From Nonomuraea ceibae (GTDB taxonomy: Bacteria > Actinomycetota > Actinomycetes > Streptosporangiales > Streptosporangiaceae), in the NCBI RefSeq assembly GCF_019396325.1, contig NZ_JAHKRO010000022.1, forward strand, positions 35,314-99,313: DNA of 64,000 nucleotides, given 5' to 3'. Below are positions 1-8,409 of this stretch, in pieces. Below the pieces are notes generated by a model. It saw only the letters and a list, made by a program, of their open reading frames with translations, was not told where the DNA came from and searched no databases. The translations under genes were made by a program, and so were the position numbers. Each line of letters opens with the position of its first letter. The first letter of the stretch is position 1.

Positions 1-1
1 C

Positions 2-547
2 GAGCTCTCCTCGCGGCTCGGCGTCCCGATCGACAGCGCGTTGGTCGTCACGCGGCTCGGCCCGCCGCTCGAACAGGAGCTGGCCTACTGGCTGCCGCCG
101 GAGGAGATCCCGGCCGCGGCCGACCTCTACCGGGAGATCTACCAGGACGTCGGCGTGCCCTCGCACGTGGCGATGGAAGGGGCGCACGAGGCGATCGAGA
201 GCGTGCGCGCGGGCGGCGGCCGCGTCATCGTGGTGACCGGCAAGAACGAGCGCGACGCCACCAGCACCGTGCGGCACCTCGGGCTGGACGTCGACGAGGT
301 GGCCGGTTCCGTCTTCGGCGCGGCCAAGGGAACGGCGCTCGCGAGGTTCGGCGCGGCGGCTTATGTTGGTGACCATGTGGCGGACATCGCGGCGGCGCGG
401 GCCGGAGGCGCGTTCAGCGTCACGGTCGCGACCGGCCCCTACAGCGCGGGAGAGCTGCGCGAGCACGGCGCCGATGTCGCCCTGGGCGACCTGACGGAAT
501 TCGCCACCTGGTTCGCCGGATGGCGCCCGCACGCCGAACTCGTGTAA
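2..547 (+). CDS. HAD-superfamily hydrolase, phosphoglycolate phosphatase-like (5' partial)
   Basis: The frame is open from base 2, so the N-terminus carrying HAD motif I (DxDxT/V) lies outside the window; 181 residues are visible. VVTGK (about residue 78) fits motif II, the Lys of AAKG (about 109) fits motif III and GDHVADIAAARAGG (about 122) is motif IV, whose Asp residues bind Mg2+. The family removes phosphate from small cytosolic molecules such as phosphoglycolate through a phospho-Asp intermediate; the substrate here cannot be told. A TTG at base 41 could be read as a start but the protein clearly continues upstream. A GC-rich hairpin follows the stop at 569-588. Confidence 0.8.
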   Translation, partial: ELSSRLGVPIDSALVVTRLGPPLEQELAYWLPPEEIPAAADLYREIYQDVGVPSHVAMEGAHEAIESVRAGGGRVIVVTGKNERDATSTVRHLGLDVDEVAGSVFGAAKGTALARFGAAAYVGDHVADIAAARAGGAFSVTVATGPYSAGELREHGADVALGDLTEFATWFAGWRPHAELV

Positions 548-568
548 TTCATCGGCATTTACCCGGTC

Positions 569-588
569 GCCCCGTCGCTCTACGGGGC
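569..588 (+). terminator. GC-rich hairpin between HAD gene and cold-shock gene
   Basis: GCCCCGT (569-575) and ACGGGGC (582-588) pair perfectly around a six-base loop, 21 bases after the HAD stop. There is no U-tract, as is common for actinobacterial terminators. It could equally sit in the promoter region of the cold-shock gene, whose possible -10 TAACCT is at 590-595. Confidence 0.4.
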
Positions 589-635
589 ATAACCTACGTC
601 CATCCCTATCACGACTGTTTGAACGAGGTCCTCCT

Positions 636-1031
636 GTGCCGAGTGGCAAGGTCAAGTGGTACGACGCCGACAAGGGTTTCGGCTTCCTCACCCGCGACGA
701 CGGCGGTGAGGTCTTCGTGCATTCCTCCGCGCTTCCTGCCAATGCCGGGCCACTCAAGCCGGGGCAGAAAGTCGAGTTCGGCGTCGCCGAGGGCCGCCGC
801 GGTCAGCAGGCGCTCTCGGTGCGCATTCTCGACCAGCCGCCGACCCTGGCCAAGACCAAGCCCAAGGGCAAGCGCAAGAAGCCGGACGAGATGGTGGTCA
901 TCGTCGAGGACCTGATCAAGTTGCTCGACGGCGTGTCCACCTCCTACCAGCGTGGCAAGCATCCCGAGGCGGCCCACGCCAAGAAGATCGCGCAGGTGTT
1001 GCGGGCGGTCGCCGACGACCTGGACGCCTAG
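636..1031 (+). CDS. Cold-shock domain protein with C-terminal extension
   Basis: GTG start at 636; 131 residues. Residues 1-65 form a cold-shock domain: GKVKWYDADKGFGFL contains RNP-1 (KGFGFL) and EVFVHSSAL contains RNP-2 (VFVHSS). These domains bind single-stranded RNA/DNA and act as RNA chaperones. Unlike the usual 67-70 residue Csp proteins, it continues with a basic linker (KTKPKGKRKKPD, about 72-83) and a helical tail of about 48 residues. The C-terminal part is not a domain I can name. The stop TAG at 1029-1031 shares the palindrome CTAG with the stop of the convergent MFS gene. A long 5' leader after the possible -10 at 590 would fit post-transcriptional control. Confidence 0.9.
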   Translation: MPSGKVKWYDADKGFGFLTRDDGGEVFVHSSALPANAGPLKPGQKVEFGVAEGRRGQQALSVRILDQPPTLAKTKPKGKRKKPDEMVVIVEDLIKLLDGVSTSYQRGKHPEAAHAKKIAQVLRAVADDLDA

Positions 1032-2533
1032 CCGTTCGGGTTCGTCAGCGGCTTGGTCCTGTCGAGCGGCTCGGTCCGCGGCTCCGGCTCGGGATGCCGG
1101 ACCCGGACCGCCCGCTTGGCGGCCCGGACGCGGCGGCGCCGGGTCACCACCAGCCAGCCGAGCACGGCGGTCAGCGTCACGGCCAGCGTGACCAGGCCCG
1201 CCGTGCTGCTCTCGGTCAGCGACAGGACCAGCCCCACCAGCCCGCCGAACACCCAGGCGAGCTGCAGCATCGCCTCGACCACGCCGAACGTGGACGAGCG
1301 CATCTCCTCGCCGATCTCCCGCTGCACGATCGCGTCGAGGGCCAGCTTGCCCAGCTCCTGGGCGAACGCGGTGACCAGCGAGATCGCGACCGCCGCCCAC
1401 AGGCCGAAGAACACCGCCGACACGATCATGGTGACCACCGTCAGCGCCAGCGTGACGAGCACGAGCGCGCCCGGAGCGTGGTTGCGCGCCCAGTTGGCCA
1501 CCACCGCCCCGATCAGGCCGCCCAGCCCGGCCGCCGCCGCCAGCACCGCGATCGTCTTCGGCACGTCGAAGAACGGGTCGGGCTCCGCCAGCCACGGCAC
1601 CCCGCCGTCCTGCACCAGGAACAGCAGGAAGAACAGCAGGAACCCGGAGAACAGCCGGATGGCCACGTTCGCCCACACGGCCTCGGCCACCGCCGGGCCC
1701 ACGTTGAACAGCGTCCGCCAGCGCGGCGCCCGGCCCTCCGCCGGCGTCTCCTCCTCCAGGTCCGGCGAATCCACGTGGCGCGGCAGCCGTACGGCGAAGA
1801 CCCCCGCCACCAGGAACGCGACCATCGCCACCCGCAGGATCGCGGCGCTGCCCAGCCACGCGGTCAGGCCCGCGCCGACCGGCACCATCACGCCCGCCGT
1901 CACCAGCGAGAACAGCGCCACCCGCGCGTTGGCCGAGACGAGCGTGATGTCGGCGGGCAGCACGCTCGGCATGATCGCCGCGCGGGACACGTTGTAGGCC
2001 TTCGACAGCACGAGCACGCCCAGCGCCCCGGCGAACAGCGTCGGCAGGTCCTGCGGGCCCACCGCCGCCGCCATCGCGAAGCACAGCAGCCCGCGGCCGA
2101 ACAGCGTGCCGGCCATCACGTAGCGGCGGCCGGACCTGAAGCGGTCCAGGATCGGCCCCACGAACGGCGCCAGCAGCGCGAACGGCAGCATCGTGATGAC
2201 CAGGTAGAGGGCGACGGGCCCGCGCGCCTCGCCGACCGGGAGCCCGAAGAACACGGTGCTGGCCAGCGCGACCGTGACGAGCGTGTCACCCGCGCTGTGC
2301 CCGGCGGTGAGCTCGATCAGGCGGCCCAGGCCGGTGCGGTCGGCGCCGTTGGCGTGGGTGAGCCGCCGGGTGGCCCGGCCGACCTTGCGCGCCCCGCCCG
2401 CGGTGGCCCGGCCGGCTCGCGCGGTGCCGCCCGCGGTCGCCTTCGCGGCGCGCGCGGTCGCACGGCCCGCGCCGGCGACGCCGCGCCCCACGCGCCGCGA
2501 GATCTCCCGTGCTCGCTCCCAGCCTCCCTCCAC
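1028..2533 (-). CDS. MFS transporter with Ala/Gly/Arg-rich N-terminus
   Basis: 501 residues from a GTG start at 2533 (VEGGWERAREI); an in-frame ATG at 2602 would add 23 residues of low-complexity sequence. Residues about 10-55 form an Ala/Gly/Arg repeat-like basic stretch (GRATARAAKATAGG type), followed by about 12 hydrophobic segments. The A-like loop FVGPILDRFRSGRRYVMAG after TM2 is the MFS signature. The C-terminus is an Arg/Pro/Glu-rich cytosolic tail. Substrate unknown; MFS_1 drug-exporter-like proteins of this shape sit in a conserved cold-shock/DUF3027 neighbourhood in actinomycetes. The basic N-terminal repeat is unusual for a transporter and may contact DNA, RNA or the membrane surface (inference). 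Confidence 0.85.
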   Translation of the reverse strand: MEGGWERAREISRRVGRGVAGAGRATARAAKATAGGTARAGRATAGGARKVGRATRRLTHANGADRTGLGRLIELTAGHSAGDTLVTVALASTVFFGLPVGEARGPVALYLVITMLPFALLAPFVGPILDRFRSGRRYVMAGTLFGRGLLCFAMAAAVGPQDLPTLFAGALGVLVLSKAYNVSRAAIMPSVLPADITLVSANARVALFSLVTAGVMVPVGAGLTAWLGSAAILRVAMVAFLVAGVFAVRLPRHVDSPDLEEETPAEGRAPRWRTLFNVGPAVAEAVWANVAIRLFSGFLLFFLLFLVQDGGVPWLAEPDPFFDVPKTIAVLAAAAGLGGLIGAVVANWARNHAPGALVLVTLALTVVTMIVSAVFFGLWAAVAISLVTAFAQELGKLALDAIVQREIGEEMRSSTFGVVEAMLQLAWVFGGLVGLVLSLTESSTAGLVTLAVTLTAVLGWLVVTRRRRVRAAKRAVRVRHPEPEPRTEPLDRTKPLTNPNG

Positions 2534-2689
2534 GCCTACCAGTCTTACCCGATTCCTTGGCGATCTCCGCGCCGGATCCCCTCCACAAGGGTCCCCTCCC
2601 ACCCGCTCGGGGTCCTGGTGGGCGCGGAACTCGTGCCCGGATCCGCGTCAGTCGGCCCCGAGAGGTCCGGGCATGGGTGAGAATGAAGT

Positions 2690-2728
2690 GTGAGCGAACA
2701 GCACCTTTCGGCGGAGGCGGGCCGATGA
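2690..2728 (+). other. Candidate 12-codon leader ORF coupled to the DUF3027 gene
   Basis: GTG at 2690 opens a frame of 12 codons (VSEQHLSAEAGR) that ends in TGA at 2726-2728, overlapping the ATG of the DUF3027 gene (2725) as ATGA. A possible -10 GAGAAT at 2679-2684 would place transcription start on or beside the GTG, so the leader peptide could be translated leaderless and deliver ribosomes to the main gene. The peptide itself matches nothing I know. Confidence 0.3.
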
Positions 2729-3525
2729 CCCGTGCCAGGACCCGCGTCTCCGCCCCCGACCAGGCCTGTGTCGCCGCCGTCGATCTGGCGCGCACCGCGG
2801 CCGAGGAGCTGGCGCGTCCGGGCGAGCCGGGCGAGCACCTCGGTTTCGAGAGCGAGGGCGACCGGATCGTCACCCATTACTTCGCCTGCCTCGACCGCGC
2901 CTATCGGGGCTGGCGCTGGGCCGTGACCGTCACCCGCGCCTCGCGGGCGAAGAAGGTCACGGTCAGCGAGGCCGTCCTGCTGCCCGGCGCCGGCGCGCTG
3001 CTGGCGCCCGAGTGGCTGCCGTGGAGCGAGCGGCTGCGGCCCGGCGACCTCGGCGTGGGCGACCTGCTGCCGACCGCCGAGGACGACGACAGGCTGGAGC
3101 CGGGCTTCACCGAGACCGACGACGACGTCGAACACCAGATGATTTTCGAGTACGGCCTGGGCCGGGCACGTGTGCTCTCGGCCGTCGGCAAGGACCGGGC
3201 GGCCAGACGCTGGCACTCGGGCGAGCACGGGCCGCACACTCCGATCGCACACGCCGCGCCCGCGCAGTGCTCCACCTGCGGCTTCTACTGGCCGCTCGCG
3301 GGTGGGCTCCGGCGCACGTTCGGGGTGTGCGCCAATGAGTACGCGCCCGACGACGGCAAGGTGGTGGCCGCCGACCACGGCTGCGGCGCTCATTCCGAGG
3401 CCGCGGTCATGCCGCCGCCCGTGGAGCAGGCCACGCCCATCCTCGACGACCTGGGCTACGACCTGATGGAGGAAGAGGCCGGCTCGGTCGACGAATCCGC
3501 CTCCGAGGAGCTCGGTCACTCCTGA
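2725..3525 (+). CDS. DUF3027 domain protein
   Basis: 266 residues from ATG 2725; the reading frame is open upstream but the recognisable conserved sequence starts here. The segment HYFACLDRAYRGWRWAVTV (about residues 52-70) and the later pair CSTCGFYWPLAGGLRRTFGVCANEY (about 183-207) are typical of DUF3027, an actinobacterial family of unknown function. CSTC and later VCAN/GCGAHSE residues look like a small metal or zinc-knuckle site, which is my inference. The middle is acidic and the tail is rich in Glu/Asp. The gene lies just upstream of the sacsin-like ATPase on the same strand, an association that suggests a shared role in protein or nucleoprotein quality control but does not prove it. 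Confidence 0.8.
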   Translation: MTRARTRVSAPDQACVAAVDLARTAAEELARPGEPGEHLGFESEGDRIVTHYFACLDRAYRGWRWAVTVTRASRAKKVTVSEAVLLPGAGALLAPEWLPWSERLRPGDLGVGDLLPTAEDDDRLEPGFTETDDDVEHQMIFEYGLGRARVLSAVGKDRAARRWHSGEHGPHTPIAHAAPAQCSTCGFYWPLAGGLRRTFGVCANEYAPDDGKVVAADHGCGAHSEAAVMPPPVEQATPILDDLGYDLMEEEAGSVDESASEELGHS

Positions 3526-3602
3526 TCGTTTCTGGCGGGGAGTGTCGGCGCGGGCCGCTAGCCTACGGTGGCCCCCAACTCTCTACCCCGGGATCGTGAT
3601 CG

Positions 3603-6600
3603 ATGACCGACACCTTTGGCGCCGACCGGATGCGAGCCGCCGTGCTCGCCGCGTGGACGGCCTCGCCCGCCAGGTTCCGCGAGGACGCCAACGCCGAGGA
3701 GGACTTCGCCCTCGGCGGCTACCGCGACCGGCTGATCGTGGAGCTGGCGCAGAACGCCGCCGACGCGGCGCTGCGGGCAGGCGTGCCAGGGGTGCTCCGG
3801 CTGACGTTGCGCGGCAGCGTGCTGACGGCCGCCAACACCGGCGCGCCGCTGGACGCGACCGGCGTGGAGGGCCTGTCCACGCTGCGCGTCTCCGGCAAGC
3901 GTGACGAGGCGGGCGCGGCCGGTCGGTTCGGCGTCGGGTTCGCCGCCGTGGTGTCCGTCTGCGACGAGCCCGCCATCGGCTCGCGTGAGACGGGCGCCGT
4001 CCGTTGGTCGCGCGCCGAGACGGCCGCGCTGGTGGGCGCGGTGCCGGAGCTCGCGGGCGAGCTCGCCTCGCGCTCCGGGCACGTGCCGCTGCTGCGCCTG
4101 CCGTTCGCCGCCGACCCGCTCGACGTCCCCGAGGGCTTCGACACGCTCGTACGGCTCCCGCTGCGTGACGAGGCGTCGGCCGTGGCGGTGCGCCGCATGC
4201 TGGAGGAGACGAGCCCGGCGCTCCCGCTCGGCATGCCGGCCCTGGCGGCCATCGAGATCGACCTCGACGGCACGGTCCGGACGGTGTCGGCCGACGGCTG
4301 GCACGTGGTGTCCGATTCCGGTGAGTTCGGCCCTGACGAGGTGGCCGAGCTGTTCGCCGACCGTCCCACCGAGGAGCGGGCCCGGCCGTTCTGGTCGGTT
4401 CGCTGGGCGGTGCCGCTCACGGCCGGCGGCGAGCCCGCCGCGCCGCCCGCGACGGTGCCCCCGGTCGTGCACGCGCCCACGCCCAGCGACGAGCCGCTCG
4501 ACCTGCCGGCGCTGCTCATCGCGTCGTTCCCGATGGCCACCGACCGGCGTCACGTGGCGCCGGGGCCGCTGACCGACTTCCTGGTCGAGCGGGTCGCCGA
4601 CGCCTACGTCCGGCTGATGCGCGAGCTGCCGCGCACCCCGAAGCTGCTCGACCTGGTGCCCGCGCTGATGGGCAAGGGCGAGCTCGACGCCCGCATCCGG
4701 CGGGCCGTGCTGCGGCGGCTGCCTGGCACGCCGCTGCTGCCCGCGCTGTCCGCCCCGGCGCCCGCCGTGCAGACGCCGTCGTTCGCCGACGCCGAGGTCT
4801 ACGAGCCCGACGCCGAGTGGCAGGTCGAGCACCCGGCGCAGGAGCCCGGCGCCGACGGCTGGGTGGTCGCGGGCAAGGAGGCCGCCGTGGTCGCCGGGTC
4901 CGGCGAGCTGCTGGCGGCCGTCGCCGACTTCGTGCCCGGGCTGCTGCCCGCCGGCTGGCCCGCCCGCCATCCGGCGATGGCCTCGCTCGGCGTGCGCCGC
5001 GTGGAGCTCGCCGACGTGGTCGACCTGCTGTCGGGCGAGGCCGTCGAGGGCAGGGAGCCGTCGTGGTGGCGCTCCCTCTACGACGTGCTGCCGGCCGACG
5101 ACCCCGAGTCGCTCGGCGCTCTGCCCGTCCCGCTGACTGACGGCCGCCTGGTGCGCGGCCCACGCGGCACGCTCATCCTGGAGCCCGGCTCCGTACGCCT
5201 CGACGCGGGGCTGGACCTGGCGCCGCTCGGGCTGCGGATCGTGCACCCCGACGCCGCGCACCCGGTGCTGCTGCGGCTGGGCGCGGCCGAGGCGAGCCCG
5301 CGCACCATCCTCGAAGACCCGCTCACCAAGGCCGCCGTCGGCCAGTCGCTCGACAGCCCCGACCCGGAGCCGGTGGCGCGTGCCGTGCTGTCGCTGGTCG
5401 AGGCCGCCGGGCTGGCTCCCGGCGAGGCGCCGTGGCTGGGCGCGCTGGCGCTGCGCGGCGCTGACGGCGAGCTCTACCCGGCCGGTGAGCTGATGCTGTC
5501 CGGCGGCGCGCTGGCCGGGCTGCTGGAGCCCGACACGCATCTCGGCGTGGCCGCGGGCGAGCTGGAGGAGACCTACGGGCCGCGCGTGCTGGCCGCCGCC
5601 GGGGTGCTCGACGGGTTCGCCGTCGTGCACGACTCCGACGTGCTGCTCGACCACGACGACTGCGACCACGACCTGGACGGCGAGGACGAATGGCTCGACC
5701 ACGTCCTCGACCTGCTCCCCGAGCTGGACGTGCCGCCGGTGGTGCCGGAGTTCGCCGCCGTGCGCGACCTGGAGCTGGTGGCCGACTGGCCGGCCGCGCT
5801 GACGCTGCTGACCAGGCCGCCGCTGCGCGCTGCGCTCCACCCGCTGCGCGTCGAGGGCGTCGAGGTGCCCTCCTACACCGCGTGGTGGCTGGCGGGCCAC
5901 CCGGTGCTCGGCGGGCGCAAGCCGCGCGAGCTGCGGCTGCCGGGCGCCGACCCGCTGCTCCAGGGCCTCTACGGTGACGCGCCCGCCGGGCTGGACGAAG
6001 GCGCGCTGGCGATGCTCGGCGTGCGCACCACGCTGGCCGAGCTGCTCGACTCCCACGGCGGCCCGGAGGAGCTGCTCGACCTGATGGCCGACGAGTCCAT
6101 CGTGGTCGACCGGGCCCAGTTGCGGGCGCTGTGGGTCGCGCTGGCGGGGGTCGAGCCGTCCCGGGTGGCGCCGCCGCCGAGGCTGCGGGCGGTGCTCGGC
6201 GGCGACATCGTGGTGGCCGACGCCGAGGACGTCGTCGTGGTCGAGGCCCCCGACCTGCTCCAGCTGGTGACCCGTCATCCGCTGGTGCTGGCCCCGTACG
6301 ACCTGGCCGAGTCGCTGTCGGAGCTGCTCGACCTGCCGCTCGCCGGCGAGCTGACCTCCGGCGAGGTCACCTCGTCCGGAGAGACGCGGCCGGTGCCGCC
6401 GCAGGTGCGCTCCCTGCTGCCGACGGCGCCCGAGACGTACGTCGAGCACGAGAAGCTGCTGGTCGACGGCGCGGAGTGCACGTGGCGCTTCTTCGAGGGC
6501 ACCGTCCACTGCACCGGCGTCGACGGGCTGGCCCGCGGCCTCGCCTGGGCCACCGGCCAGTGGAACGACCGCCTCGCCGTGGCCGCGCTGCTCCGCGACC

Positions 6601-6644
6601 CGGCCGCCGTTCCTCTGCTGCTGGCGGAGGCGGATCTGTCGTAG
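3603..6644 (+). CDS. Sacsin N-terminal/HSP90-like ATPase domain protein
   Basis: 1013 residues, ATG at 3603. Residues 30-240 carry a GHKL (HSP90-type) ATPase fold: E47LAQNAADA is the N-box (Glu47 general base, Asn51 Mg2+ ligand), ANTGAPLD (77-84) the D-box region and GRFGVGFAAV (107-116) the glycine-rich lid. This arrangement matches the repeated ATPase module of sacsin and related bacterial proteins, thought to act as chaperones. The remaining 700 residues are acidic and Val/Leu/Pro-rich with several aspartate runs (HDDCDHDLDGEDE near 685) and no motif I recognise. No membrane segment or signal peptide. A stable hairpin follows the stop. Client and cellular role are unknown. Confidence 0.85.
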   Translation: MTDTFGADRMRAAVLAAWTASPARFREDANAEEDFALGGYRDRLIVELAQNAADAALRAGVPGVLRLTLRGSVLTAANTGAPLDATGVEGLSTLRVSGKRDEAGAAGRFGVGFAAVVSVCDEPAIGSRETGAVRWSRAETAALVGAVPELAGELASRSGHVPLLRLPFAADPLDVPEGFDTLVRLPLRDEASAVAVRRMLEETSPALPLGMPALAAIEIDLDGTVRTVSADGWHVVSDSGEFGPDEVAELFADRPTEERARPFWSVRWAVPLTAGGEPAAPPATVPPVVHAPTPSDEPLDLPALLIASFPMATDRRHVAPGPLTDFLVERVADAYVRLMRELPRTPKLLDLVPALMGKGELDARIRRAVLRRLPGTPLLPALSAPAPAVQTPSFADAEVYEPDAEWQVEHPAQEPGADGWVVAGKEAAVVAGSGELLAAVADFVPGLLPAGWPARHPAMASLGVRRVELADVVDLLSGEAVEGREPSWWRSLYDVLPADDPESLGALPVPLTDGRLVRGPRGTLILEPGSVRLDAGLDLAPLGLRIVHPDAAHPVLLRLGAAEASPRTILEDPLTKAAVGQSLDSPDPEPVARAVLSLVEAAGLAPGEAPWLGALALRGADGELYPAGELMLSGGALAGLLEPDTHLGVAAGELEETYGPRVLAAAGVLDGFAVVHDSDVLLDHDDCDHDLDGEDEWLDHVLDLLPELDVPPVVPEFAAVRDLELVADWPAALTLLTRPPLRAALHPLRVEGVEVPSYTAWWLAGHPVLGGRKPRELRLPGADPLLQGLYGDAPAGLDEGALAMLGVRTTLAELLDSHGGPEELLDLMADESIVVDRAQLRALWVALAGVEPSRVAPPPRLRAVLGGDIVVADAEDVVVVEAPDLLQLVTRHPLVLAPYDLAESLSELLDLPLAGELTSGEVTSSGETRPVPPQVRSLLPTAPETYVEHEKLLVDGAECTWRFFEGTVHCTGVDGLARGLAWATGQWNDRLAVAALLRDPAAVPLLLAEADLS

Positions 6645-6661
6645 CCGGAAAGTTTTTCCGG
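6645..6661 (+). terminator. Perfect 7-bp hairpin after the sacsin-like gene
   Basis: CCGGAAA (6645-6651), loop GTT, TTTCCGG (6655-6661) starts on the base after the stop codon. It has no U-tract. It is most simply a terminator separating the ATPase gene from the DGPF/ECF unit. Confidence 0.5.
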
Positions 6662-6752
6662 GTAGGTGTCCTTCTGGCGGTGTCCCGTTCGTGGTTATGG
6701 CATGCGGCGGTCCTGCCGCACCTGACACGACGGGACATCGAGGAGTTCGAAC

Positions 6753-7100
6753 ATGAAGTACATGATGCTGATCATGGCCAACACCGCCGACGACAGCGGC
6801 CAGGCCCCCGGCTGCACGCCCGAGGACTGGATGGCCTACGACAAGGAAGTGCGGGACGCCGGGATCTGGGTCTCCGGGGAGTCGCTGGCCGACCTGGTCA
6901 CCGCCACGACCGTCAGGGTCGGCGCCGACGGTGAGCGCACCGTGACCGACGGGCCGTTCGCCGAGACCCGGGAGCTGCTGGGCGGCTTCTACGTCATCGA
7001 CGTGCCCGACCTCGACGCCGCCCTCGACTGGGCGGCCCGCTGCCCGGGGGCGCGCGACGGCTCCGTGGTGGTCCGGCCGGTCGCCGACTTCGGGGTCTGA
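6753..7100 (+). CDS. YCII/DGPF domain protein (ECF42-associated)
   Basis: 115 residues; ATG at 6753 preceded by GAGG nine bases upstream. The protein has the YCII-related fold with the diagnostic VTDGPFAETRELLGGFYVIDV (about 71-91), the DGPF motif. Such proteins are encoded beside ECF42-type sigma factors throughout actinobacteria and have been proposed to act with them; their biochemical activity is unsettled. The stop lies five bases before the sigma-factor start, so the two genes form one transcript. Confidence 0.85.
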   Translation: MKYMMLIMANTADDSGQAPGCTPEDWMAYDKEVRDAGIWVSGESLADLVTATTVRVGADGERTVTDGPFAETRELLGGFYVIDVPDLDAALDWAARCPGARDGSVVVRPVADFGV

Positions 7101-7105
7101 CTCCC

Positions 7106-8398
7106 ATGAGCGCGGGCACCGGCTCCCCGGCCGGACCTGGCGGGGGCGGGCTGGGGCCGGTGGCGTCGGTGGAGGCGGTGTTCCGGGAGGAGCGCGGCCG
7201 GCTGCTGGCGGCGCTCGCCCGGCGCTTCGGCGACCTCGACCTGGCCGAGGAGGTCACCTCCGAGGCCATCGAGGCGGCGCTGGAGCGCTGGCCCGTCGAC
7301 GGCGTGCCGCCCAAGCCGGGCGCGTGGCTGATGACCACCGCCCGGCGGCGGGCCGTCGACCGGCTGCGGCGCGACCAGGCGTACGCGGCCCGGCTGGCCA
7401 TCCTCCAGATCGAGGCCGAGCGGGCCGGGCCCGCCCCGGCCGCGGGGCTCGACGACGACCTGCCCGACGAGCGGCTGCAGCTCTTCTTCACCTGCTCGCA
7501 CCCGGCGCTCGCCGCCGAGGACCGGACCGCGCTGACGCTGCGCTGCCTGGCCGGGCTGACCATGTCCGAGGTGGCGCGGGCCTTCCTGGTGCCGTCCCCG
7601 ACGATGGCCAAGCGCATCACCCGGGCCAAGAAGAAGATCCGCGAGGCGCGCATCCCGTTCCGGGCGCCGGACGTGGACGAGCTGCCGCAGCGGTTGCCCG
7701 GCGTCCTCCAGGTGATCTACTCGATCTTCACCGAGGGCTACGCGGCCAGCGAGGGGCCGCTCCTGCAACGGCTCGACCTGGCCGAGGAGGCCATCCGGCT
7801 GGCCCGGATCCTGCGCCGGCTGCTGCCCGCCGAGCGGGAGGTCGCCGGGCTGCTCGCCCTGATGCTGCTGGTCCACGCCCGGCGTGACGCCCGCACCGGG
7901 CCCGGCGGGGAGCCGGTGCTGCTGGAGGAGCAGGACCGGGGGCGCTGGGAGCGGCCGATGATCGAGGAGGGGGCCGCCCTGGCGACGGTGGCGCTGACCG
8001 GCGGCCCGCCGGGGCCGTACGGGGTGCAGGCCGCCATCGCCGCCCTGCACGACGAGGCGGCCGACGTCGCCGCCACCGACTGGGCGCAGATCGTGGCGCT
8101 GTACGACGTGCTGCTCGCGCTCACGCCGTCGCCGGTGGTGGCGCTGAACCGGGCGGCCGCCGTGGCGATGCGCGACGGGCCCCGGGCCGGGCTGGCGCTG
8201 CTCGACGAGCTGGCCGGGGAGCCGCTGCTGCGCGGCCACCACCCCTACCCGGCGGCGCGGGCCGACCTGCTGCATCGGCTCGGCCGCCACGCCGAGGCCG
8301 CCGCTGCCTATCGCGAGGCGCTCGCCCTGGCGGGCACCGCCCCCGACCGCGCCCTCCTGCGCCGCAGACTGCGGGAGGTCGAGCACGCCGGCTCGTAG
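7106..8398 (+). CDS. ECF sigma factor, ECF42-type with C-terminal TPR-like extension
   Basis: 430 residues, twice the size of a standard ECF sigma factor. Residues 20-85 hold region 2 (EEVTSEAIEAALERWP, WLMTTARRRAVDRLRR) and about 125-190 region 4 (LTMSEVARAFLVPSPTMAKRITRAKKKIR), which recognise the -10 and -35 elements. The remaining 230 residues contain the DUF6596/TPR-like helical extension (DVLLALTPSPVVALNRAAAVA, LAELAGEPLLRGHHPYPAARADLLHRLGR style repeats). No anti-sigma factor is encoded nearby; in ECF42 systems the extension itself is thought to control activity. The DGPF gene immediately upstream is the expected partner and target. Confidence 0.88.
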   Translation: MSAGTGSPAGPGGGGLGPVASVEAVFREERGRLLAALARRFGDLDLAEEVTSEAIEAALERWPVDGVPPKPGAWLMTTARRRAVDRLRRDQAYAARLAILQIEAERAGPAPAAGLDDDLPDERLQLFFTCSHPALAAEDRTALTLRCLAGLTMSEVARAFLVPSPTMAKRITRAKKKIREARIPFRAPDVDELPQRLPGVLQVIYSIFTEGYAASEGPLLQRLDLAEEAIRLARILRRLLPAEREVAGLLALMLLVHARRDARTGPGGEPVLLEEQDRGRWERPMIEEGAALATVALTGGPPGPYGVQAAIAALHDEAADVAATDWAQIVALYDVLLALTPSPVVALNRAAAVAMRDGPRAGLALLDELAGEPLLRGHHPYPAARADLLHRLGRHAEAAAAYREALALAGTAPDRALLRRRLREVEHAGS

Positions 8399-8409
8399 AC
8401 AGGGAGGGG

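Noticed and set aside
3558..6728. Very long open frame on the minus strand opposite the sacsin-like gene
   Set aside because: It is His/Arg/Gly/Gln-rich with no domain, the usual artefact of high GC third positions; the plus-strand frame has clear GHKL ATPase motifs.
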